Of a DNA stretch of 64,000 bases, positions 34,029 through 42,945 are shown in pieces; within the stretch, counting starts at the first letter, position 1, and each line of letters opens with the position of its first letter. The notes beneath the pieces were generated by a model that was not told the origin of the DNA, did no database searches, and saw only the letters and a program-made list of their open reading frames with translations. This DNA is from Burkholderiales bacterium Ga0077547 (GTDB lineage: Bacteria; Pseudomonadota; Gammaproteobacteria; Burkholderiales; Burkholderiaceae_C): positions 1-64,000 of the forward strand of contig LNEY01000014.1 of NCBI GenBank assembly GCA_001464195.1, in the 5' to 3' direction. Both the position numbers and the translations under genes were made by a program.

Positions 34029-34095
34029 GAAGGCAAGGCCTAACACGCTCTGGTCGAAGGCCAACGTAGTGGTGGGTAGGTCGCGAGTGGCCACC

Positions 34096-34184
34096 TGCGT
34101 GCGGGGACCGGCGGAGCGAAGTAAAGGAGGAGGGCCGGGCTTTTCCGGCCCGGGGGACATGAGCGCAGCCGGTCGCCGCGCGTA
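34096..34184 (+). repeat. structured intergenic repeat, copy C
   Basis: A 17-bp outer stem (34096-34112 with 34168-34184) has 14 Watson-Crick pairs, two G-U pairs as plus-strand RNA and one mismatch. The interior is shorter (55 bases): 5' box GGAGCGAAGTAAAGGAGGA (34113-34131), inner stem GGGCCGG/CCGGCCC (34132-34138 with 34145-34151) closed by only a 6-base loop, and 3' box GGGGGACATGAGCGCA (34152-34167). It lies in the convergent gap between the cold-shock/DUF1294 gene and livF. Confidence 0.9.
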
Positions 34185-34222
34185 CTCGGGGCGGTTCAGC
34201 CCGCCTCGCAAACTTGGCCCGC

Positions 34223-34936
34223 TCACTCCCCCAGATAAGCCGCCCTCACCTTCGGATCGCTCAGCAGCGCCTTCGCGTCACCGCTCATCGTGACCTCGCC
34301 CGACTCCAGCACATAGCCGCGGCTGGCCAGCTGCAGCGCGCGGCTGGCGTTCTGCTCGACCAGCAGCACCGTCACACCCTGGCGATGGATGTCGCCGACC
34401 ACCTCGAAGATCTTGTCGACCATGATCGGCGACAGGCCCATCGAAGGCTCGTCCAACAGCAGCAACTTGGGTCTGGCCATGAGCGCGCGGCCCATGGCCA
34501 ACATCTGCTGCTCGCCGCCGCTCATCGTGCCGGCCAGCTGGTTGCTGCGTTCCTTCAGCCGCGGAAAGATGTCGAACACACGGTCGATGTCGGCAGCAAT
34601 GTCCTGGTCGTCGCGGATGTACGCACCCATCAGCAGGTTCTCGTGAATGGTCATCCGGGTGAAGGTGCCGCGGCCCTCGGGCACCATCACCAGACCCTGG
34701 CGCACCAGATCCCAGGCACCCTGCCGCTGGATCGGCACGCCCATGAATTCAATCTCGCCAGCGGACACTGGCTGCAAACCGGTGAGCGCTTTCAGCGTCG
34801 TGGTCTTGCCGGCACCGTTGGCCCCGATCAGGCTGACCAGTTCACCCGGCTGCACCTCGAAGCTGATGCCCTTGATGGCCTGGATGCCACCGTAGGCCAC
34901 CTTCAATCCACTGACCTTGAGCAACGGGGCGTTCAT
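34223..34936 (-). CDS. livF: branched-chain amino-acid ABC transporter ATPase LivF
   Basis: A 237-residue ABC ATPase of the LivF type. Walker A LIGANGAGKTTTLKAL, the Q-loop then GLVMVPEGRGTFTRMTI (the typical PEGR phrase of LivF), signature GTMSGGEQQMLAMGRALM, Walker B LLLLDEPSMGLSP and H-loop region LLVEQNASRAL are all in place. ATG at 34936 lies 4 bases after the livG stop. It is the last gene of livHMGF; the four genes overlap or nearly touch, so they form one operon. Confidence 0.94.
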   Translation of the reverse strand: MNAPLLKVSGLKVAYGGIQAIKGISFEVQPGELVSLIGANGAGKTTTLKALTGLQPVSAGEIEFMGVPIQRQGAWDLVRQGLVMVPEGRGTFTRMTIHENLLMGAYIRDDQDIAADIDRVFDIFPRLKERSNQLAGTMSGGEQQMLAMGRALMARPKLLLLDEPSMGLSPIMVDKIFEVVGDIHRQGVTVLLVEQNASRALQLASRGYVLESGEVTMSGDAKALLSDPKVRAAYLGE

Positions 34937-34940
34937 CGCA

Positions 34941-35717
34941 TCAGCCAGCCTGATGGGCAACGCCCAGATAGGCTTCGATCACTTTCTCATTGCGCTGAAC
35001 CTCAGCGGGCGTGCCCACGGCAATCGCCTTGCCGTAGTCGAGCACGGTCACTCGATCACACAGGCCCATCACCAGCTTCACGTCGTGCTCGATCAGCAGG
35101 ATGGTGCGACCGTCGTTGCGGATGCGGTCGATCAGCTCACGCAACACCAGCTTCTCGGTCGCGTTCATGCCGGCGGCGGGCTCGTCGAGCGCAATCAACT
35201 GCGGGTCTGTTGCCAAGGCCCGCGCAATCTCCAGCCGGCGCTGGTCTCCGTAGCTCAGGGTGCGGGCCTTGAAATCGGCGTAGGCACCGATGCCCACATA
35301 GTCCAGCAGTTCTTGGGCACGGTGTGCGATCGCAGCTTCCTCGGCCCTGAACGAGGCCGTGCGGAACACCGCACCGACCAGCCCGGACCGCGTGCGGACA
35401 TGACGACCGACCATCACATTCTCAAGCGCTGTCATGTCAGCGAACAACCGGATGTTCTGGAACGTGCGAGCAATGCCCGCCTTCGCAACCTGATGCACCG
35501 AACTCGGCCGGTAAGGCTGCCCAGCCAGCTCGAAATGGCCCGCATCCGCGGGGTACAGACCGGTGATCACGTTGAAGAACGTGGTCTTGCCCGCCCCATT
35601 CGGCCCAATCAGGCCGTAGACCATGCCCCGTTCGATCGAGACGGCCACACCCGACAGCGCCTGCAATCCACCGAAGCGCTTGGACACCCCGGACACGTTC
35701 AGCAGCGCCGGGCTCAT
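34941..35717 (-). CDS. livG: branched-chain amino-acid ABC transporter ATPase LivG
   Basis: A 258-residue ATPase of the LivG type: Walker A LIGPNGAGKTTFFNVITG, the family phrase GIARTFQNIRLFADMTALEN (Q-loop), signature LSYGDQRRLEIARALA, Walker B LIALDEPAAGMN and LLIEHDVKLVMGLCDRVTVL. The start ATG at 35717 overlaps the livM stop by 4 bases; the longer open frame upstream is inside livM. Confidence 0.94.
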   Translation of the reverse strand: MSPALLNVSGVSKRFGGLQALSGVAVSIERGMVYGLIGPNGAGKTTFFNVITGLYPADAGHFELAGQPYRPSSVHQVAKAGIARTFQNIRLFADMTALENVMVGRHVRTRSGLVGAVFRTASFRAEEAAIAHRAQELLDYVGIGAYADFKARTLSYGDQRRLEIARALATDPQLIALDEPAAGMNATEKLVLRELIDRIRNDGRTILLIEHDVKLVMGLCDRVTVLDYGKAIAVGTPAEVQRNEKVIEAYLGVAHQAG

Positions 35718-36838
35718 GGCGAACGTGCAGCCTGGGAAGAGGCTGAGCGGCCATGCTCGGGCGCAGGCCACAGCCCTCGAGGGCGTGCGAGCATGATGCC
35801 GATCATCGCCAGCGCAATCAGCAACTGACGCAGGATGGACGCATCGAGCCGGCCACCCGTCATGGCCTGCAAGGGGCCCGCGACATAACGCAGCACCTCC
35901 GGCAGCGCCGCCAGCAGCAGCGCGCCGATCACGACGCCAGGGATGTGGCCCAGACCGCCCAACACGACCATCGCGACGATCAGCACCGACTCGTGCAGCG
36001 AAAACGACTCCGGCGAAACAAAGCCCTGGAAGCTGGCGAACAGCGCCCCAGCGACACCCCCGAAGGTGGCACCGATGCCGAAGGCCAGCAGCTTCAGATT
36101 GCGGGTGTTGATGCCCATGGCCTTGGCCGCGATTTCGTCCTCGCGGATCGCCATCCAGGCGCGACCAATGCGGCTGCGCTCCAGCCGGTAGCAGACCACC
36201 ACACCCACGATGACGAGCCCCAAGAACAGGTAGTAATGGTTGGTCACCGACGGAATACTGAGCCCGAACAAGTCCCACTTCTTTGCCAGATCCCAACCGA
36301 ACAACGAAAGCGAGTCGATCTGACCGATCCCGCGCGGACCGTTGGTGATGTTGTAGGGCTGCTCCAGGTTGGTCAGGAAGACGCGAATGATCTCGCCGAA
36401 GCCGAGGGTGACGATGGCCAGATAGTCGCCACGCAGTTTCAGCGTCGGCGCACCGAGCAGCAGCCCCAGCAACCCCGCCAGGGCCGCGCCCACCGGCAAC
36501 ACCAGCCAGATCGGCGCATGGAGGCCGTTTGGAAACATCGCTGCGATGGCGGGAAAGTGCTCGGTCAAATGCGGGCTGGCGACCAAGGCCAGCAGATAGG
36601 CACCGACCGCGTAGAAGGCAACGTAGCCCAGATCGAGCAGACCGGCATACCCCACCACGATGTTCAGCCCCAGGGCCAGCAACACGTAGAGCAGCGCGGT
36701 GTCGATGATGCGCACCCAGGCGTTGCCGAACTGCTGCGCGATCAGCGGCAGGACCAGCAGGGCAACCGCGGCCAGCAGAAAGACACCGAGCTTGGAGCGG
36801 GACGGGCGCGAGTCGGTCAAGCGAAGGTCCTCAGGCAC
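35714..36838 (-). CDS. livM: branched-chain amino-acid ABC transporter permease LivM
   Basis: A 374-residue permease with about ten membrane helices. LLYVLLALGLNIVVGYAGLL followed by DLGYVAFYAVGAY is the LivM signature; GDYLAIVTLGFGEIIRVFL and RAWMAIREDEIAAKAMGI (the cytoplasmic coupling loop to the ATPase) also match. The C-terminal tail (ARPRGLWPAPEHGR) is soluble. It overlaps livH by 8 bases and livG by 4. Confidence 0.94.
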   Translation of the reverse strand: MPEDLRLTDSRPSRSKLGVFLLAAVALLVLPLIAQQFGNAWVRIIDTALLYVLLALGLNIVVGYAGLLDLGYVAFYAVGAYLLALVASPHLTEHFPAIAAMFPNGLHAPIWLVLPVGAALAGLLGLLLGAPTLKLRGDYLAIVTLGFGEIIRVFLTNLEQPYNITNGPRGIGQIDSLSLFGWDLAKKWDLFGLSIPSVTNHYYLFLGLVIVGVVVCYRLERSRIGRAWMAIREDEIAAKAMGINTRNLKLLAFGIGATFGGVAGALFASFQGFVSPESFSLHESVLIVAMVVLGGLGHIPGVVIGALLLAALPEVLRYVAGPLQAMTGGRLDASILRQLLIALAMIGIMLARPRGLWPAPEHGRSASSQAARSP

Positions 36839-37754
36839 GGTCGGCCACCCGCTCGCCCAGCAGGCCCTGTGGCCGCAGCGTCAGCACCGCGATCAGCACG
36901 ATGAAGGCGAAGATGTCCTGGTACTGGCTGCCCAGAACGCCTCCCGTCACCACGCCGATGTAGCCAGCCCCCATCGCCTCGATCAATCCCAGCAACACAC
37001 CCCCAAGCATCGCGCCGGCCAGGTTACCAATGCCGCCTAGCACCGCGGCGGTAAAGGCCTTCAGCCCGGGCAGAAAGCCCATGCTGTGCTGCACCGAGCC
37101 GTAGTTGGCGGCGTACATCACACCCGCCAAGGCCGCGAGCGCTGCGCCGATCACGAAGGTCGCCGAGATGATGACGTCTGGCTTCACCCCCATCAAGGCG
37201 GCCACGCGCGGATTTTCGGCAGTAGCGCGCATCGCACGACCCAGCTTTGTGCGGTGGACCAGGAACATCAGCGCCACCAGCGTCAGCGCGGTGACGACCA
37301 GGATCAGGATCTGGGTGGTGTTGATCACGGCGCCACCGATGTGGAACGGCTCGGCAGGCAAGAGGATCGGATAAGGCTTCGGGTTCGGCTTCCAGATGAT
37401 CAGCGCCAGCGTCTGCAGCAAGAGGCTCACGCCCATGGCCGTGATCAGCGGCGCCAGGCGCGGCGCGTTGCGCAGAGGGCGGTATGCGATCTTCTCGATG
37501 GTGAAATTCAGCACCGTGCACACCGCGATGGCTGCGACCAGCGAGATCAGCATCAACAACCATCCTGGCAGGCCGCTGTCGGCAAGCGCAGTGACCACGG
37601 TCCAGCTGGTCAAGGCACCCACCATCAGCACTTCGCCATGCGCAAAGTTGATCAGGTTGATGATCCCGTAGACCATCGTGTAGCCCAGCGCAATCAGCGC
37701 GTACACGCTGCCGAGCACCAACCCGTTGATGAGCTGCTGGATGAAGGTGTCCAT
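36831..37754 (-). CDS. livH: branched-chain amino-acid ABC transporter permease LivH
   Basis: A 307-residue permease with about eight membrane helices. FIQQLINGLVLGSVYALIAL and GYTMVYGIINLINFAHGEV are the LivH signature, RTKLGRAMRATAENPRVAAL is the EAA-like coupling loop, and GSVQHSMGFLPGLKAFTAAV follows. It is the first gene of livHMGF. No substrate-binding protein gene (livJ/livK type) is found on either side, so the substrate (leucine/isoleucine/valine, urea, an aromatic compound or another) cannot be told from this cluster. Confidence 0.94.
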   Translation of the reverse strand: MDTFIQQLINGLVLGSVYALIALGYTMVYGIINLINFAHGEVLMVGALTSWTVVTALADSGLPGWLLMLISLVAAIAVCTVLNFTIEKIAYRPLRNAPRLAPLITAMGVSLLLQTLALIIWKPNPKPYPILLPAEPFHIGGAVINTTQILILVVTALTLVALMFLVHRTKLGRAMRATAENPRVAALMGVKPDVIISATFVIGAALAALAGVMYAANYGSVQHSMGFLPGLKAFTAAVLGGIGNLAGAMLGGVLLGLIEAMGAGYIGVVTGGVLGSQYQDIFAFIVLIAVLTLRPQGLLGERVADRA

Positions 37755-37900
37755 CGGAAAGAGTCAGTCCCTGGATGTCGAGGTGGCGCGCGAAAAGCAG
37801 CAGCGATGTTGCGCAAGATGTGTGCCTCGCGCCGCGTGCGAAGTGTCGCCGAAGATGGGGCGCTGGTATTCTTTTGGCGTGAGCGGTGCCGGAGCCTGAC

Positions 37901-38107
37901 ATGAAAGACGACTACAAGCGGAAGTCGAGCATCGCGCTCGGCATCATGGTGATTGCGCTGATGTCGATCATGGAAACCTGGATGGCCGACCGTCGAATGC
38001 CGAATCCGGCATCGCCGCTCGTCTGGTCGGTCCTTGGCACGGTCGCCGCAGTGGCGTTCGGCTGTTTTTGCTGGTTTCGGGCCAAGGCGAACCGAGCGCC
38101 TGACTGA
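37901..38107 (+). CDS. small two-helix membrane protein
   Basis: A 68-residue protein with two hydrophobic helices (about 11-27 and 40-57), a basic N-terminus (MKDDYKRKSS) and a charged C-terminus. The ATG has GGAG 8 bases upstream. No family recognised. It is divergent from livH and ends 18 bases before the convergent diguanylate cyclase gene. Confidence 0.6.
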   Translation: MKDDYKRKSSIALGIMVIALMSIMETWMADRRMPNPASPLVWSVLGTVAAVAFGCFCWFRAKANRAPD

Positions 38108-38125
38108 CGCGCGAGCCGACCGGGT

Positions 38126-39856
38126 CTAGCCGATGAGCGTGCGGTTCTTGCCGGCCCGCTTGGCCTGGTACAGCGCGATGTCGGCACGCTCCAGCGCTTC
38201 TTCGATGCGCTCACCCAATCGGAAGGCGGTGACCCCGGCCGAGAAGGTCACGAACACCTGCTTGTTCTCGTGCATGAACAACCCGCCGGTCAACGAGCGC
38301 TGCAATCGGGTGAGGATCTGCTGCCCCTCCTCGACGGGCGTGTCGGGCAGCAGCACCACGAATTCCTCACCGCCGTAACGTGCGACGACGTCGGTGGGCC
38401 GCAGGGTCTTGGCCACGGTCGACGCCAGCGACTTCAAGGCCTGATCGCCCGCAGCGTGCCCGAGATCGTCGTTCAGCCGCTTGAAGTTGTCGATGTCCAG
38501 CAGCCCGATGGACAGGCTCGGCGCTGAATCGCCAGAAGGATCGTCGACGGCCTGCCGCTGCAGCCGCGCGCACTCCAGATCGAACGCCTGAAGCAAGCCA
38601 CGGCGATTGGCGATCTGCGTCAGCTGATCGGTGGAGACTTCATCGGACAGTCGACGCAGTTCGCCTTCGAGCTGATGAACGCGCTGCGACAAATCGGAGG
38701 CGCGCGTGCGCTCCTCATGCAACCGGCGCTGCGTCTGGTCGACCAAGCCCTGCACGGTTCGGCTTTCCTCGACCATCTCGCGCACAGCACCCGCCAGGCT
38801 TTCCAGGGTGTCGGCGCGCTCGATCACATCGGCGTAGCGCCCCACGCTGTCGTGGAAGCGCCCTGTCTGTGAACCCAGCTCATCAAGCTCGCTGAGCATG
38901 CGGTTGATCAATTGCTTCAGTGCATCACGCGCACTGTCGCGCTCGCCACGCAGCTCAGCCTGCTTCACACGGGTTGCGCGCAGCAGTTCGTTGACTGACT
39001 TCACGCCGCGTGCGGTCAGGCCTTCCTCGACCGTCAAGCGCATGGCGTCACATTGCCCACGCGCCCAACTGTCGTCCTCGGCCAGATCCGCCAGGCTGGC
39101 GGTCAGCTCCATGCACAGGCCGCTGATCTGATCGAACAGATGCTCGCGGTGCTGCAGTACCCAATCCGCCCTCTCGCACAACCCTTCGACCTCACTGGCT
39201 GCTTCATCGCTGGCGCCTACGCTCTGAATGCGCTGCGCCGCCTGCGCGATGGCCGCAGCGAGGTCGCCGTGGCTTTCCTTCACCGGCAGTGCTCGCACCA
39301 CCGTCTGGCCGAGCGCAGCGACAACTCGGGGGTGCGCGTCGGTCGGCGTGCGGGCCGATTCGTCAGCGACGGTCGTGCCGCTGGCGGGTGGCTCGTTGAC
39401 CACCGCTTCTGGTGCGGTGTCAGCCGCTGCGGCCGTGTCTTCAGGCTCTTCCGGCGCTGCGGCAACGTCGCCCGGGTTGTCGGTCTCCCAGCTACCAACC
39501 AGCTGGCGCAAGCGCTGCTGCAGGCGATTGGCATCGCCACGGCTGCCACTGAGCACGCGTTGCAGGCTGTCCTTCTTGCGTGCCAGTGTCCACTGCTTGC
39601 CACCACGCTCGATGCCGCGGACGATGGATTCGATCAACCCGGCCAGCGAGTCACCTGCCGCGGGGGCCATGCCTTGCTCGGCCTGGTAGGCGCGCGCGTA
39701 GTTGTCCGGCGTTGGCTCCAGCTTGTCCTGGGCCAGTCGCCGCAGGGCCGCCTTGGCCAGTTGGGTTGGATGGCCATCAGCTGCTGCGGCGGCTCCAGGC
39801 GCGGTGGACCCCTCCGCCGTTGCGCCGCCCTTTGTCGGCGGTGTCATGTTGCCCAT
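38126..39856 (-). CDS. diguanylate cyclase (GGDEF domain)
   Basis: A 576-residue soluble protein. The C-terminal GGDEF domain (about 405-576) has DIDNFKRLNDDLGHAAGDQA and the active-site RYGGEEFVVLLP (GGEEF at about 495), so it should make c-di-GMP from GTP. The N-terminal part has the stretch KAALRRLAQDKLEPTPDNYA followed by RAY, an N-terminal signature I know from Burkholderiales GGDEF proteins. Then come an alanine/proline-rich linker (about 115-175) and a long coiled-coil region (about 280-400). It is the third gene of an Hpt / REC-GGDEF-EAL / GGDEF operon (4 bases after the previous gene). Confidence 0.92.
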   Translation of the reverse strand: MGNMTPPTKGGATAEGSTAPGAAAAADGHPTQLAKAALRRLAQDKLEPTPDNYARAYQAEQGMAPAAGDSLAGLIESIVRGIERGGKQWTLARKKDSLQRVLSGSRGDANRLQQRLRQLVGSWETDNPGDVAAAPEEPEDTAAAADTAPEAVVNEPPASGTTVADESARTPTDAHPRVVAALGQTVVRALPVKESHGDLAAAIAQAAQRIQSVGASDEAASEVEGLCERADWVLQHREHLFDQISGLCMELTASLADLAEDDSWARGQCDAMRLTVEEGLTARGVKSVNELLRATRVKQAELRGERDSARDALKQLINRMLSELDELGSQTGRFHDSVGRYADVIERADTLESLAGAVREMVEESRTVQGLVDQTQRRLHEERTRASDLSQRVHQLEGELRRLSDEVSTDQLTQIANRRGLLQAFDLECARLQRQAVDDPSGDSAPSLSIGLLDIDNFKRLNDDLGHAAGDQALKSLASTVAKTLRPTDVVARYGGEEFVVLLPDTPVEEGQQILTRLQRSLTGGLFMHENKQVFVTFSAGVTAFRLGERIEEALERADIALYQAKRAGKNRTLIG

Positions 39857-39860
39857 CCGC

Positions 39861-42116
39861 TCAGCTCGCGTTGTTAGGCGTGCGTACCGGCCTTGGGGTC
39901 ATGTTGCGCGCTGGATCGCTGGAGACCTCGTCGGTCGCCAAACCAATCCAGGAAGCGGTTCGCGGCAGCACAGTGCCTTCCAACCACGCCTGAATCTCGT
40001 CGGCCGGCTTGGGCTTGCTGAACAGAAAACCTTGCATCACGCCACAACCGAGTCGGTGCAGCACTTCCATCTGGCGCAGGTTCTCGACGCCCTCGGCCAC
40101 CACGCGCAACCCAAGTGACCGCGCCAGCGCAATGATGGCCGTGACGACGGCAGAGCTCTGCGGCGTCATGCCGAGATCGCGGATGAAGCCGCGGTCGATC
40201 TTCAGCTCGCTGATCGGCAAGGTGGTCAGGTAGGCCAGCGATGAGTAACCGGTGCCGAAGTCGTCGATGGAGATCTCGACGCCGATCTCGTTGAGACGGT
40301 GCAGTGAAGGAATCACGCTTTGCAGATCCTTCATCAGCGAGTTCTCGGTGATCTCGAGCACCAGCGAATGATGTGGCACCCCGTTGGTGACGACGGCCTC
40401 GTGAATCATCTCGACCAGATCGCCGCGGTCGAACATCCGGCTGGGCAAGTTGACCGCGATCGAGTCGGCAAAGCCGAAGGCATCAAGCCAGACCCGGGCC
40501 TGGCGTGCCGCTTCTCGAATCGCCCACTCGCTCAGCGGACGGATCAGCCCGCTTTCTTCGGCCAGCGGAATGAACTCTCCGGGCGGCACGAGCGTGTTGC
40601 CACGCTGCCAGCGCATCAAGGCCTCGACACCCACCATGCGGGCACCGCGCACGTCGATCTTCGGCTGGTAATACAGCACCAGCTCGTTGCGCTCGATGGC
40701 CTTGTGCAGCGCGCTTTCGAGTTCGAGCTTCTCGCGCCCTTTGCCTGCCAGTTGAGGCCGGTAAACGGTCGCGGCGTTCCGGCCTTGCGCCTTGACGGCG
40801 AACATCGCCACGTCTGAATTGCGGATCAGCTCGGCAACGTTGCTGCCGTCACGAGGAAACAGCGCGATACCGACCGACGCGGTGACGAAGCATTCCTGTC
40901 CGGCCACGTGGATCGGCGCACGCATCTGTTCCAGCACGCGCGCTGCCACGATCTCGGCGTCGTGCTCATCGATGACCTCGGGCAGCAGCGCCACAAATTC
41001 GTCGCCGCCGAGCCGGCACATCGCTTCGAGCGTGCGGAAAGCGCGCGTGCCCATCGAGTCGAGCAGGTTATCGGTCACCTGGTCTGAATGACGAACACAG
41101 GAGCGCAGACGGCGTGCCACTTCGATCAACAGTTCGTCACCCGCGCCGTGGCCCAGCGTGTCATTGATGACCTTGAATCGGTCCAGGTCGATCACCAGCA
41201 GGCCCACCTGGTGACCCATCCGGCGCGCCGCATCGAGCGCGCGCTCGGTGCGTTCGATCAGCTGGTTGCGGTTGGGCAGTCCGGTCAGCGAATCGAAATT
41301 TGCCAGTTGGCGGATCTTATGCTCGGCATTCCATCGGTCCGTCACGTCTTGCACGATGCCGGTGTAGCCCAGCAGCTGACCATGCTCGTTGAATTCGGGG
41401 GATGCCTCGGTATGGATGATGTGCACCTGCCCATCAGGCAGCACGAGCGGAATGTCCCGCGTCAGATTGCCCTGGCTTTGAAGCGTTTCACTCAGCAGCG
41501 CCCGTTTGCCGCGCCGTTCTTCCTTCGGCATCATCCGCAAAAGGTCGCGGAAGGGCAGCGAGGTGCCGGGTTCGAACTGGAAGACACGCAAGGCCTCGGC
41601 CGAGAAAGCCGGCTCCGAAGAGCCCACCCGCCACTCGAAACTGCCCATTCGAGCCAGGTCTTGCGCCCGGGCCAGACGGGTCTGACTCAGTTCCAGCTCA
41701 AGCCGGGTGCGCGATGAGCGCAGCAGATAACGCAACCGGCCTTCAAGCAGGCTCCATTGATTGGATTTGACGAAAAAGTCAGTGGCGCCAGCCTCGTAGG
41801 CCCGATTGATCGACACATCATCGTCGAGCCCGGTCAGCATCAAAACCGGTAATGAGGCGAGCGCGGCCAGACGGCGCAGTTGGCGACAGGTCTCGAACCC
41901 GTCCATGCCAGGCATCAGTGCATCCAGCACGACGACATCGGGCAGCCAATCGCGCAGCAGTTCAAGCGCACGCTCTCCGCTGGCCGCCTCGGTGATCACG
42001 AAACCCCGCTCGCGCAATGCAATCGAGGTCAAAAGCAAGTTGACTTCGTCGTCATCCACGAGCAGCACACGAGGCTGCGTGGTCACATCATCGACCGCAG
42101 GCTGACTTGAATTCAT
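39861..42116 (-). CDS. response regulator with PAS, GGDEF and EAL domains
   Basis: A 751-residue protein with four domains. The receiver (about 15-130) has DDDE acidic residues and phospho-acceptor Asp65 (VVVLDALMPGMDG); the usual Lys-Pro is replaced by VKSN. A PAS-like domain (about 150-265) follows, then GGDEF (about 275-440) with RLGGDEFVALLP near 369, and EAL (about 460-720) with GVEALMRWQ, ITENSLM, DDFGTGYSSLAYL and KIDRGFIRDL. Both catalytic motifs look intact. The GGDEF domain has an extra segment of about 20 residues just before the motif. It overlaps the Hpt gene by 4 bases, suggesting phosphorelay input. Confidence 0.93.
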   Translation of the reverse strand: MNSSQPAVDDVTTQPRVLLVDDDEVNLLLTSIALRERGFVITEAASGERALELLRDWLPDVVVLDALMPGMDGFETCRQLRRLAALASLPVLMLTGLDDDVSINRAYEAGATDFFVKSNQWSLLEGRLRYLLRSSRTRLELELSQTRLARAQDLARMGSFEWRVGSSEPAFSAEALRVFQFEPGTSLPFRDLLRMMPKEERRGKRALLSETLQSQGNLTRDIPLVLPDGQVHIIHTEASPEFNEHGQLLGYTGIVQDVTDRWNAEHKIRQLANFDSLTGLPNRNQLIERTERALDAARRMGHQVGLLVIDLDRFKVINDTLGHGAGDELLIEVARRLRSCVRHSDQVTDNLLDSMGTRAFRTLEAMCRLGGDEFVALLPEVIDEHDAEIVAARVLEQMRAPIHVAGQECFVTASVGIALFPRDGSNVAELIRNSDVAMFAVKAQGRNAATVYRPQLAGKGREKLELESALHKAIERNELVLYYQPKIDVRGARMVGVEALMRWQRGNTLVPPGEFIPLAEESGLIRPLSEWAIREAARQARVWLDAFGFADSIAVNLPSRMFDRGDLVEMIHEAVVTNGVPHHSLVLEITENSLMKDLQSVIPSLHRLNEIGVEISIDDFGTGYSSLAYLTTLPISELKIDRGFIRDLGMTPQSSAVVTAIIALARSLGLRVVAEGVENLRQMEVLHRLGCGVMQGFLFSKPKPADEIQAWLEGTVLPRTASWIGLATDEVSSDPARNMTPRPVRTPNNAS

Positions 42117-42571
42117 GCGGCACCGGCGGCCGGATCCGAAGCGGTCAGATTGCGCAGCGCGATTCGAACTGCCTGGGCTTCAGCCAGGATCAGTTCGATG
42201 CCAGAGGCTGCCGCTTCGAGCCGCGATTCCTGCGCCATGGCTTCGACTTCGGCGCACACCTTGGACAGCTGCGCCGCGCCGATGGTGGCCGAAGAAGACT
42301 TGAGCGTGTGCGCTACCAGTCGCACGCTGGCTGCATCCGCCGTGGTGCGAGCTTGCTCCAGCTGCGGCAGCAATCGATTGAGCGAGGTCTCGAAGGCTTG
42401 GAACACCCTGGACAGCAACTGACTTTCTCCGGTCGGATCGAGTTCGCGCAGGCGGCGGATGGCTTCAGGATTGAGCACGCCTTGCTGCGCCGCAGTGGAT
42501 TCACTCACATTGTCAACCGACTCGGGCGAGGATGATGGCGGCTTGGCGTGATGCACTGGCATAGAACTCAT
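42113..42571 (-). CDS. histidine phosphotransfer (Hpt) domain protein
   Basis: A 152-residue protein. The Hpt domain (about 45-140) contains RLVAHTLKSSSATIGAAQLS with the phospho-histidine at 88 and the KSSSA shoulder motif. The first ~35 residues are proline/serine-rich. ATG at 42571 has a GGGG-type site upstream; a longer frame starts at 42616. It overlaps the REC-PAS-GGDEF-EAL gene by 4 bases and probably passes phosphate to that receiver. Confidence 0.88.
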   Translation of the reverse strand: MSSMPVHHAKPPSSSPESVDNVSESTAAQQGVLNPEAIRRLRELDPTGESQLLSRVFQAFETSLNRLLPQLEQARTTADAASVRLVAHTLKSSSATIGAAQLSKVCAEVEAMAQESRLEAAASGIELILAEAQAVRIALRNLTASDPAAGAA

Positions 42572-42631
42572 CGCGAGGCCCCTGACAGGACGATGGGAAC
42601 GGACAGCATTGAACACATGCCGGAGTGTGCC

Positions 42632-42898
42632 TCAGACGGCGATGCAACTGAAACCCAACCGGCCCGCCCGCGGTGCATTCGCGGCGTCGACTGTGATGTC
42701 GCGCCACAGGCACAGGGCATCGGCTGAACGGTAACCACAGGCTGGCACATCGAAGTTTGCATGGAAACCGGGCCCGGGCAGGCCGACGTCGTGGGGTGAA
42801 GGAAGACCGTGCTCGTGGTATCGGCCACCTGCGCACGGACTTGAATCTGCCTTCCCAGCGCCACCCAGAGGCCTGGCGCCCGGCTTCGAGGCCGTCAA
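42632..42898 (-). CDS. possible small protein (doubtful)
   Basis: An 88-codon frame starting at TTG 42898. The residues from about 28 to 88 (YHEHGLPSPHDVGLPGPGFH onward, ending GRLGFSCIAV) have protein-like composition, and most codons end in G or C as in neighbouring genes. There is no clear ribosome site and no recognised family. It overlaps the putative promoter region of the divergent histidine kinase. It may be a gene remnant. The rest of 42572-42945 holds only a possible TACAAT -10 box at 42932. Confidence 0.3.
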   Translation of the reverse strand: MTASKPGARPLGGAGKADSSPCAGGRYHEHGLPSPHDVGLPGPGFHANFDVPACGYRSADALCLWRDITVDAANAPRAGRLGFSCIAV

Positions 42899-42945
42899 TT
42901 TTCGCCGCGTCTCGGGGCGACCTGGGCTGCCTACAATCCGCCGCT

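Noticed and set aside
34941..36296. 451-residue extension of LivG
   Set aside because: The extra part lies inside livM in another frame; LivG is complete from 35717.
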